Translations under genes and position numbers: made by a program
Shown here: in pieces, positions 5,999-11,929 of the stretch
How positions within the stretch are numbered: position 1 is the first letter of the stretch
Layout of the letters: each line of letters begins with the position of its first letter
The notes under the pieces: generated by a model
What the model was told of the DNA's origin: nothing
What the model saw: only the letters and a program-made list of their open reading frames with translations
Databases searched by the model: none
Assembly: GCA_965651815.1 (NCBI GenBank)
Contig: CBFGTJ010000096.1
Coordinates: 1 to 11,929 of the forward strand
Length of the DNA stretch: 11,929 nt
Source of the DNA: CBFGTJ01 sp965651815
Lineage (GTDB): Bacteria > Actinomycetota > Acidimicrobiia > Acidimicrobiales > Microtrichaceae
Direction of reading: 5' to 3'

Positions 5999-6304
5999 CG
6001 CGGTGCCTCGTGGGTGGTGACCGTGCCCTAGCCGCTGCGTCGGCTGCCACCACCTGGCGCGGCACGCCTGCCCACCGCCGGAACCGACGCGGCGTCGCGG
6101 AGGCGACCGAACTCGGCGAGGCTGATCGTTGCGACTTCGAGACGCTATGACGCGGCGCCAAGCGGCGACAATGCTGGCAGAACTGCACTCGATGTCGTTG
6201 CCCAAGTCGACACGGCGCTCAAGCAGTCGAACGACGTCGCGACCCCAGAACGAGTCGGAGCTACTAACCAACTGGGTGTGTTCCTATTTCGCCGGAGCGA
6301 GCGG
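5999..6304. other. Gene-poor stretch between tRNA-Thr and the lipoprotein gene
   Basis: About 300 bases with no convincing gene. The right-hand part (about 6110-6300) is visibly less GC-rich than the rest of the window, with many A- and T-ending triplets. The frame of the lipoprotein is open back to a TAG at 6032-6034 but offers no ATG, GTG or TTG before 6278. A 53-codon frame from ATG 6147 to TGA 6308 lacks a ribosome site and looks random. This could be a decayed gene end or a spacer holding the lipoprotein promoter. Confidence 0.4.
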
Positions 6305-6901
6305 GTGATCCAGCTGCGCGAGGCCGCGCGGCGAGGTGCGCACCGTTCAGCACGGCGCCCGCCGCGCGTCGCGGGTGCGGTGTGCTGCGCGGCCATGCTC
6401 CTCCTCGCCGGTTGCGGCGAGGAGGAGGTCGTCGACGGCACAGGGATGGACCCGCCGGTCGACGAGGGCACGACTCCCGAGGACGAGCCCACCGCTACCG
6501 AGGTGACGGGTGACGAGCTGACGTTCTCGCTCCTGGCGGAGCAACACCGGGCGATCCCTCCGGATGGCGAGGCCGACGACGCGACGACGCTTGCCGTGGT
6601 CGGTGGCGATGTCGACGTCCGGTGGTCGACCTGGGGGCCGACGCGGGCATCGGCCCCGCCGCCGGAGCTTCCCGACGGCGCCACGCCGGTCTTCTTGTGG
6701 GATCACGGCAAGGATCTGACGATCGACCGCGTCGTCGACGGCCCCGTCGGGCTGGTGGTCGAGGCGACGCGGGCGCGCCCGCCGGCCGGATGCGGTGAGT
6801 CCGCGGAAGTGGGTGGCACGACGTTCCTCCTGGCCGTCGACGGCGACCACGCCGAGGGCGCCGCCGAGGTCGTCGTGGACGAGGTCGAGGGGTCCTGCTA
6901 G
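6305..6901 (+). CDS. Putative secreted lipoprotein of unknown function
   Basis: 198-residue protein with a type II signal peptide: an Arg-rich n-region (residues 4-21), a short hydrophobic core (VAGAVCCAAMLLLAG) and the lipobox LLAG-Cys37. It should be lipidated on Cys37 and held on the outer face of the membrane. An acidic, Thr/Pro-rich linker (38-70) follows, then a small beta-rich domain (71-198) that I cannot assign. Cys163 and the terminal Cys198 could form a disulfide across this domain. GTG 6305 is preferred because GGAG (6294-6297) lies seven bases upstream. GTG 6278 in the same frame would add nine residues and is the alternative. Codon use is a little less GC-biased than its neighbours. 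It converges on the SDR gene, 67 bp away, and stands alone in its orientation. Confidence 0.72.
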   Translation: MIQLREAARRGAHRSARRPPRVAGAVCCAAMLLLAGCGEEEVVDGTGMDPPVDEGTTPEDEPTATEVTGDELTFSLLAEQHRAIPPDGEADDATTLAVVGGDVDVRWSTWGPTRASAPPPELPDGATPVFLWDHGKDLTIDRVVDGPVGLVVEATRARPPAGCGESAEVGGTTFLLAVDGDHAEGAAEVVVDEVEGSC

Positions 6902-6968
6902 CTCAGCCGCTGGAACCCCCGGAGGTCGCGCCGGGCCATGTGGACCGCTCCACTCAGGAGCCGCTGGC

Positions 6969-7712
6969 TCAACGGGCCAGGTAGCCGCCGTCGACGGGGA
7001 TGTACGACCCGGTCAGGAAGCTGGCCTTGTCGCTGCTCAGCCACACGAACGCGTCGGCGACCTCGTGCGGCTCACCCATCCGGCCCAGTGCGTGCATGCC
7101 CGGGAGCTGCCGGCGGATGTCCTCCGGGATGTTCTCCTCGAGGCCGGTCTTGATGTAGGCGGGCCCGACCGAGAGCGCCCGGATGCCCTGCTCGCCGTAC
7201 TCCCACGCGATCGTCTGCATCAGCCCGATGACACCGTGCTTCGCGGCCGCGTAGGGCGCCATGCCGTAGAGCCCACGCTCGCCGGCGATGCTCGAGGTCA
7301 CCAGGATCACCCCGCCGCCCGCGCGCAACATTGCCGGGATCTGGGCACGCACGCCGTAGAAGACGCCGTCCAGATCGACGTTGCGGACCTTCTGCCACTG
7401 CTCGATCGGCAGGTCCGCCGTGGGCGTCGCGGGAACGGTCACGCCGGCGTTGTTGGCGGCGATGTCGAGCCGCCCGAACCGCTCCTCCACCTGGGCGATG
7501 ACCGCCTCGTGCTGGTCCGGCTCGGTGGTGTCCAGATGGGCGCTCGCGGCGGTGCCCCCACCGTCGGTGATCTCCTTCGCCACCGCCTCGGCGGCGCCGG
7601 TGTCGATGTCGGTCACCATCACCGTCGCGCCAGCGTCCGCGTACGCCGCCGCGATCGCACGGCCGATGCCCGCACCCGCACCCGTGACGAGCGCGACCTT
7701 TCCATCCAGCAT
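6969..7712 (-). CDS. SDR family NAD(P)-dependent oxidoreductase
   Basis: Classical short-chain dehydrogenase/reductase of 247 residues, a cytosolic enzyme that interconverts alcohols and ketones. The Rossmann glycine motif TGAGAGIG is at 10-17. Asp35 at the end of the second strand (VTDID) favours NAD(H) over NADP(H). ANNAGV is at 86-91. The catalytic tetrad is Asn111 (NVDLDGVF), Ser141 (VTSSIAG), Tyr154 and Lys158 (YAAAK). GPAYIKTG follows, and the C-terminus SYIPVDGGYLAR is typical of FabG-like members. The substrate cannot be assigned. ATG 7712 is preceded by AAAGGAG at good spacing, and the upstream extension in frame to 7784 does not resemble the family. It is divergent from the large cyclase gene across 123 bp containing repeated GGTGCGC half-sites. 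Confidence 0.93.
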   Translation of the reverse strand: MLDGKVALVTGAGAGIGRAIAAAYADAGATVMVTDIDTGAAEAVAKEITDGGGTAASAHLDTTEPDQHEAVIAQVEERFGRLDIAANNAGVTVPATPTADLPIEQWQKVRNVDLDGVFYGVRAQIPAMLRAGGGVILVTSSIAGERGLYGMAPYAAAKHGVIGLMQTIAWEYGEQGIRALSVGPAYIKTGLEENIPEDIRRQLPGMHALGRMGEPHEVADAFVWLSSDKASFLTGSYIPVDGGYLAR

Positions 7713-7758
7713 CTGGGCTCCTTTCGGTCCACCCGCCGACGTCAACCGTCGCGGTCGC

Positions 7759-7786
7759 GCGCACCTACCCCCATCGGTGCGCACCG
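7759..7786. promoter_or_regulatory. Candidate operator: three GCGCACC half-sites
   Basis: Between the divergent SDR and cyclase genes, GCGCACC (7759-7765) is followed by GGTGCGC (7776-7782), which overlaps another GCGCACC (7779-7785). The last two make the perfect 12-bp palindrome CGGTGCGCACCG (7775-7786). It lies just upstream of the proposed cyclase -35. No regulator is identified. Confidence 0.3.
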
Positions 7787-7815
7787 GTGACCGGGGCGTT
7801 CCGCGCCGCTATCGT
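7787..7815 (+). promoter_or_regulatory. Candidate promoter of the cyclase gene
   Basis: GTGACC (7787-7792), a 17-bp spacer and TATCGT (7810-7815) fit a sigma70-type promoter. Transcription would begin near 7822, leaving a leader of about 13 bases that contains GGGAA before the CTG at 7836. A poorer alternative is TACGGG (7823-7828), seven bases before the CTG, which would make the transcript leaderless. Confidence 0.4.
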
Positions 7816-7835
7816 TCGCCGGTACGGGAACGACG

Positions 7836-10800
7836 CTGAAGTGCGATCGGTGTGGGAGCGAGAACCCGTCAGGGGCGCGCTTCTGCTCGACGTGCGGCAA
7901 CCGGTTCGCGCCCCCGGAGCCGACGACCGAGACCGACGCGATCGACGGCGCGCCGTCCGCGGGACCCCTCCGGCGCTACATGCCGCCCGAGTTGCTCCGG
8001 AAGCTCGAGAACGCCCGGACCGGCGCGGCCCTCCGCGGCGAGCGTCGCCGCGTGACCATCCTCTTCTGCGACGTCGAGGGCTCCACCTCCGCCGCCGAGC
8101 AGCTCGACCCGGAGGACTGGACCGAGATCATGAACGGGCTGTTCGAGCACCTCATCACGCCCGTCTTCCGTTACGAGGGCACCGTCGGCCGCCTCACCGG
8201 CGACGGTCTGGTCGCGTTCTTCGGCGCGCCGATCGCGCACGAGGACGACCCGGAGCGCGCGGTGCTCGCGGCCCTCGAGATCCTCGAACGTGCCGAGCCC
8301 TACAGCCTCGAGGTGGAGCGCCGCTGGGGTCTTCGCCCCTCCCTGCGGCTCGGCATCAACACCGGGCTCGTCGTCGTCGGCCAGGTCGGCTCCGACCTCC
8401 ACCTCGAGTACACGGCCCTCGGTGACGCGATGAACGTCGCCGCGAGGATGGAGCAGACCGCGGCGTCGGGCACCATCCAGATCTCCGAGGACACCCACCG
8501 TCTCGTCAAGGGGAAGTTCGAGCTCGAGGACCTCGGCGAGGTCGAGGTCAAGGGCAAGTCCCGTCCCGTGCACACCTACCGGGTGCTCGCCCCCGCGGCC
8601 GAACCCGCCTCCTCCCGTGGGATCGAGGGCCTGCACTCACCACTGGTCGGCCGCGACGAGGAGCTCGCGACCCTCGAGCGCATCCTCGCCGAGCTCGGGC
8701 GCGGCCGCGGCCAGCTGTGCGCCGTCATGGGCGAGGCGGGCATGGGCAAGTCCCGCCTCGTCGCCGAGGTGCGCGACCGGCTCCCGAAGATCGCCCCCGA
8801 CGTGCGCTGGATGGAGGGCCGGTCGCTCTCGTACCAGCGCTCCACCCCGTACGCGCCGATCCGCAGCCTGCTGGCACCGAGCTTCGGCCTGGAGCGCGAC
8901 GACACCGACGAGGTCGCGAACGAGAAGATCCGCTCGACCGTGGCGGAGGTGCTGGGCGAGTCCTCCGACGTCGCGCCCTACCTCGCCATGCTGTTCGACC
9001 TGGACCTGTCGGGCGACGACCTCGACCTGGTCCGCTTCGTCGAGCCCCCGGTGCTGCGCCGCCGCGTGTTCGACGCCGTCGCCACCTACCTGGCGGCCCT
9101 CGCCGCGCAGCGCCCGCTGGCCGTCGTGCTCGAGGACCTCCACTGGGCCGACGCCACCTCGGTGGAGCTGCTCGAGGAGCTCATGGACCTCACCGAGTCG
9201 TCCATGCTCCTGCTGCTCGCCGTGTTCCGGCCGCGCCGCGCGGACGCGTCGTGGCGCTTCCACGAGCGGGCCGCACGCGAGTTCGAGCACCGCTACACCG
9301 CCATCGACCTCGGCCCGCTGGACCGCGACGACAGCCACGCGCTCGTGTCGAACCTGCTCGCGCTCGACGAGCTCGACGAGCGGGTCCGCGCGCTCATCCA
9401 CGAACGGTCGGAGGGCAACCCGTTCTACGTCGAGGAGCTGATCCGCTCGCTGCTCGACGCCGGCGTCATCGTGCGCGACGGCGACGAGTTCCACGCCACC
9501 ACCGACGTGAGCGAGATCCCGGTGCCCGACACCCTCGCCGCGGTGCTCACCTCCCGGCTCGACGCCCTCGACGACGAGGCGAAGCTCGTCGCCTACACCG
9601 CGGCCGTGATCGGCCGGGAGTTCGACCGCGCCACGCTGGCGGCGATCATCGACGGCGAACCCGACCTCGACACGGCGCTGGGCTCGTTGCAGCGGCGCGG
9701 TCTGATCCGGGAGACGGCCCGGATCCCCGAGCCCACCTACCAGTTCAAGCACGCGCTCACCCAGCAGGCCGCCTACGAGGCGGGGCTGTTGTCGACCCGG
9801 CGGGCCCTGCACCTGCGCCTCGCGGAGCGGATCGAGGCGACCGACCCCGAGCGCGTCCACGAGCTCGCGCACCACTTCCTCGAGGCGGGGGAGACGGCAC
9901 GGGCGCTGCCCTACCTGATCACGGCGGGGGAGCGCGCGTTCCGGTCGGGTTCGGCGTCCGAGGCGAGTCGCTACTTCGAGCAGGCCGTGCGCGCCTTCTG
10001 CGACGACCACCCGCTCACGGTGGGCCGCCACGCCTACGAGGGGCTCGGCGTGGCGCGCATGTCCCAGGACGACATGGAGGGCGCGCTGCAGAGCTACCGG
10101 GAGCTGCTCGCCGTCGCGACCAGCCGCGACCACCCCTCCACGCAGGCCTCCGCCTACAACAAGCTCGGCGTCACCGAGGCGATGCGCGGCCAGCTCGAGG
10201 AGGCCAAGGAGCTGCTCGAGCGGGCGAGGGAGCTGGCGACCGCGGTCGAGGACAAGGACGCGCTCGCCGAGTACCACGTGAACTCCTGCCTGGTGCACAC
10301 CGTCAGCGGTGACCTCGACGAGGCGGGACGGCACGAGCGCGCGGCGGTCGAGCTGTGGGGAGGCATCCCCGACCCCGCCGACGACGCCACCGACATCGCC
10401 GTCGCGTTCCACCGCGCGTTCGGGCTCGCCCGCTACGCGAACACCCTGATCCGCCAGACCCGCTACGAGGAGGCGCGCGCGGCGATCGACGAGGCCCGGA
10501 CGTACGCCGAGGGGACCAACCAGCTCTCGTTGCTCGCCGTCGTGACCGGCGAGGCGCAACCGCTCCTGCAGATGCGCGACGGCGAGATCGCCGCGGCGCT
10601 CGACACCGCCAAGGAGGGCGCGGCCCTCGCCGGGCGGATCGGCGCGGAGGGGGAGGAGAGCGCCGCGGCGGCCACCGCGAGCCAGGCCGCGCGGCTGCTC
10701 GGCCGCTGGGACGACGCCGTGGCGTGCGCCGAGCGGGCGCTCGCCGCCGGACGCTCCTACGGCATGCCCCTCCTGCAGGTCGTCCCGGCCGCGACCTTGG

Positions 10801-11426
10801 CGTTCCTCCACTCCCGGCTCGGCGAGGACCTCGAACAGGTGCGGCGCCGGCACGCCGACGCGCTGGAGCTGCTCGACGCCCCGCTCGGCGAGGCCGTCGC
10901 GTCCGCGGCGCTCGCCGAGCTCGGCATGTGCGCGCTCGACATGGGGTTCCTCGACCTCGCCTCGGCGCACTTCGAGCGGGGGCTCGCCAGCGAGTCGTTC
11001 ACCATCCACATGGCCCGGCCGGTGCTGCTCGCCGGAACCGCGCTGGTGCACCTCCGGCGCGGCGAGCTCGACCCGGCCCGGCAGCGTGCCGACGAGGCCA
11101 CCGCGTACGCCTCGGAGCGGGCGATGCAGCACGTGCTGCCGTTCACCGCGCTGGTGGACGCCGAGGTGGCCGCGGCGAGCGGTGACCTGGACGCCGCGCT
11201 GGACCACGCCGAGCGGGGCGACGCGCTCGCCCGCGCACAGTCCATGCGCCCCGCCCGGGTCGACCTGCTCGCGTCGTCGATGCGGGTGCTGGCCGCGACC
11301 GGGCGTGACGCCGAGGCGGCGGCGCGCCGGGCCACGGCGGAAGGGCTGATCGACGAGATGGCCGCCGAGGTCGCGGAGCCGGCCCGCCGCGAGCGCTTCC
11401 GCACCGCGGCCCTGCGGCGCCTGTAG
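7836..11426 (+). CDS. Zinc-ribbon / class III nucleotidyl cyclase / AAA ATPase / TPR-like protein, apparent CTG start
   Basis: Large multidomain signalling protein, 1196 residues from CTG 7836. Residues 1-24 form a zinc ribbon with Cys3, Cys6, Cys17 and Cys20. About 70-200 is a class III adenylate/guanylate cyclase domain: metal ligands Asp79 (FCDVEGST) and Asp123 (LTGDGLVAFFG), and transition-state residues Asn200 and Arg204 (GDAMNVAARM). Thr193 marks class IIIb, and Arg119 replaces the usual purine-selecting Lys. From about 268 comes a STAND/AAA_16 ATPase with Walker A GEAGMGKS (299-306) and Walker B VVLEDLHWAD (430-439). The remainder (about 640-1196) is helical TPR-like repeats. There is no C-terminal HTH, no signal peptide and no membrane segment. 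It presumably makes cAMP or cGMP under ATPase/TPR control; the input is unknown. The first ATG in frame is 7980, but the family begins M-x-C-x-x-C, and CTG stands exactly where that Met belongs. Confidence 0.88.
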   Translation: MKCDRCGSENPSGARFCSTCGNRFAPPEPTTETDAIDGAPSAGPLRRYMPPELLRKLENARTGAALRGERRRVTILFCDVEGSTSAAEQLDPEDWTEIMNGLFEHLITPVFRYEGTVGRLTGDGLVAFFGAPIAHEDDPERAVLAALEILERAEPYSLEVERRWGLRPSLRLGINTGLVVVGQVGSDLHLEYTALGDAMNVAARMEQTAASGTIQISEDTHRLVKGKFELEDLGEVEVKGKSRPVHTYRVLAPAAEPASSRGIEGLHSPLVGRDEELATLERILAELGRGRGQLCAVMGEAGMGKSRLVAEVRDRLPKIAPDVRWMEGRSLSYQRSTPYAPIRSLLAPSFGLERDDTDEVANEKIRSTVAEVLGESSDVAPYLAMLFDLDLSGDDLDLVRFVEPPVLRRRVFDAVATYLAALAAQRPLAVVLEDLHWADATSVELLEELMDLTESSMLLLLAVFRPRRADASWRFHERAAREFEHRYTAIDLGPLDRDDSHALVSNLLALDELDERVRALIHERSEGNPFYVEELIRSLLDAGVIVRDGDEFHATTDVSEIPVPDTLAAVLTSRLDALDDEAKLVAYTAAVIGREFDRATLAAIIDGEPDLDTALGSLQRRGLIRETARIPEPTYQFKHALTQQAAYEAGLLSTRRALHLRLAERIEATDPERVHELAHHFLEAGETARALPYLITAGERAFRSGSASEASRYFEQAVRAFCDDHPLTVGRHAYEGLGVARMSQDDMEGALQSYRELLAVATSRDHPSTQASAYNKLGVTEAMRGQLEEAKELLERARELATAVEDKDALAEYHVNSCLVHTVSGDLDEAGRHERAAVELWGGIPDPADDATDIAVAFHRAFGLARYANTLIRQTRYEEARAAIDEARTYAEGTNQLSLLAVVTGEAQPLLQMRDGEIAAALDTAKEGAALAGRIGAEGEESAAAATASQAARLLGRWDDAVACAERALAAGRSYGMPLLQVVPAATLAFLHSRLGEDLEQVRRRHADALELLDAPLGEAVASAALAELGMCALDMGFLDLASAHFERGLASESFTIHMARPVLLAGTALVHLRRGELDPARQRADEATAYASERAMQHVLPFTALVDAEVAAASGDLDAALDHAERGDALARAQSMRPARVDLLASSMRVLAATGRDAEAAARRATAEGLIDEMAAEVAEPARRERFRTAALRRL

Positions 11427-11430
11427 CACC

Positions 11431-11462
11431 CTGACGGCTCGCCCGCTCCTGGCCGCCGTCAG
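11431..11462. terminator. Bidirectional hairpin terminator between convergent genes
   Basis: Perfect 8-bp inverted repeat CTGACGGC (11431-11438) / GCCGTCAG (11455-11462) with a 16-base loop. It begins four bases after the cyclase gene stop and covers the stop codon of the minus-strand substrate-binding protein. Its position between convergent genes suits termination from both sides. No U-tract is present. Confidence 0.5.
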
Positions 11463-11929
11463 CCCGCGCCGAGGTCGCGGGCGTACTCGTCGAGCGCGGC
11501 CTGGAACGCGGCGTCGGCACGGTCGAGCGCCTCGTCCACGGGCCGGCCCTCGATGAGCACGGCTTCGAGCGCGGTGCGGCCGACCTCGCGCAGCTCCATG
11601 TAGGGGCCGATGAGCGGTCCCGGGAACTCGGGGTCGACCGCCTCGAGGCTCCTTCGCGCCACCTCCAGCGAGCGCCCCGGGCGCGTGCCGGTGAGGTACC
11701 GCTGCAGCTCGGGGTCGTCGACCGCTCCCTGCCACACCGGCAGGTACGAGCCCCGCATCACCCACGTCACCTGCTGGGGAGTCCGCGTGAACGAGCGCAG
11801 GAAGTCCCACGCGGCGGCGATCCGCTCGGGGTCGGGACCGTCGACGAGGTACCAGGCGTTGCCGGAGACCTGGCCGCTGCCCGAGCCGCGCATCCCCGGC
11901 AGCTCACCGACGCCGAGGTCGATCGACCC
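11459..11929 (-). CDS. ABC-transporter extracellular substrate-binding protein, C-terminal part (cut by window edge)
   Basis: The last 156 residues of a family 1 (sugar/glycerol-3-phosphate type) substrate-binding lipoprotein are visible. It would deliver its ligand outside the membrane to an ABC permease. The evidence is the C-terminal lobe pattern: GVGELPG-near the edge, SGNAWYLVDGPDPERIAAAWDFLRSF (family: a Gly-rich turn, then a helix with AAWxFxxF), TPQQVTWVMRGSYLPVWQGAVDDPELQ (family: W...GYLPVR), and a final helical region ending EALDRADAAFQAALDEYARDLGAG (family: A-x-x-x-x-x-x-x-LN). The frame remains open to base 11929, and ATG 11893 lies within the conserved lobe, so the true start is beyond the window. 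The sugar or other ligand cannot be told. Permease genes, if linked, would lie outside the window; none follows on this strand within it. Confidence 0.85.
   Translation of the reverse strand, partial: GSIDLGVGELPGMRGSGSGQVSGNAWYLVDGPDPERIAAAWDFLRSFTRTPQQVTWVMRGSYLPVWQGAVDDPELQRYLTGTRPGRSLEVARRSLEAVDPEFPGPLIGPYMELREVGRTALEAVLIEGRPVDEALDRADAAFQAALDEYARDLGAG

Noticed and set aside
5930..6271. Minus-strand frame ending SSSVGRAAVL over the tRNA
   Set aside because: That ending is the usual spurious translation of a tRNA gene, and the rest lacks any family pattern.
6147..6308. 53-codon + strand frame between the tRNA and the lipoprotein
   Set aside because: There is no ribosome site, the composition is Ser/Thr/Arg-rich and random-looking, and it overlaps the preferred lipoprotein start.
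6958..6970. GAGCC-GCT-GGCTC hairpin at the end of the SDR gene, with a 9-bp AGCCGCTGG repeat at 6905 and 6959
   Set aside because: The stem is only five base pairs with no U-tract, and the repeat is short enough to be chance. It might be a weak terminator, but I cannot support it.
8637..11810. 1057-codon open frame on the minus strand opposite the cyclase gene
   Set aside because: It is rich in Arg, His, Gly and Val with no domain pattern. Long antisense frames are expected opposite genes with extreme third-position GC, and the + strand carries recognisable motifs throughout.
1..11929. CRISPR arrays, transposons, toxin-antitoxin pairs, phage genes
   Set aside because: Nothing in the bases or the reading frames shows regularly spaced repeats, transposase or integrase motifs, or a small toxin-antitoxin gene pair.

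Overview
The window is very GC-rich (about 70% or more by eye), with dense gene packing, GTG starts, canonical -10 hexamers directly in front of start codons, and a double-zinc-ribbon cyclase/STAND ATPase of a type common in Actinobacteria. It therefore looks like chromosomal DNA of an actinobacterium. The RlmB and cyclase sequences suggest Acidimicrobiia, but that is only an impression. I see no insertion sequence, integrase, CRISPR array or phage gene.

Layout. 1-813 (+): 3' part of rlmB (23S rRNA 2'-O-methyltransferase), cut by the window edge. 818-1219 (-): small heat-shock protein of the Hsp20 family, convergent with rlmB. 1359-2339 (+): EamA-type drug/metabolite transporter with a probably leaderless mRNA, divergent from hsp20. 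2434-3591 (+): short RtcB RNA ligase. 3606-4205 (-): YdeI/OmdA-family protein. 4277-5263 (-): questin-oxidase-like protein whose promoter carries a near-perfect SoxR box. 5490-5822 (-): small alanine- and glutamate-rich hypothetical protein. 5895-5967 (-): tRNA-Thr(UGU). 6305-6901 (+): putative lipoprotein. 6969-7712 (-): short-chain dehydrogenase. 7836-11426 (+): large zinc-ribbon/class III cyclase/AAA/TPR-like protein, which appears to start at a CTG codon. 11459-11929 (-): C-terminal part of an ABC-transporter substrate-binding protein, cut by the window edge.

The genes do not form one pathway; this is mostly a row of single-gene units. The most interesting part is the control region around 5264-5453. 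It holds a MerR/SoxR-type promoter: a -35 and a -10 separated by 19 bp, with a 22-bp palindrome between them that matches the enterobacterial soxS operator core at 17 of 18 positions. It drives a leaderless gene for a protein related to questin oxidase, an enzyme that opens an anthraquinone ring. SoxR senses redox-cycling quinones and phenazines, so operator and enzyme fit a quinone-response and quinone-breakdown unit. On the other strand of the same region is a second promoter-like element with an operator-like palindrome but no convincing gene downstream. The second main observation is that the cyclase gene is likely to be annotated too short, because its N-terminal zinc ribbon lies in frame upstream of the first ATG behind a CTG.
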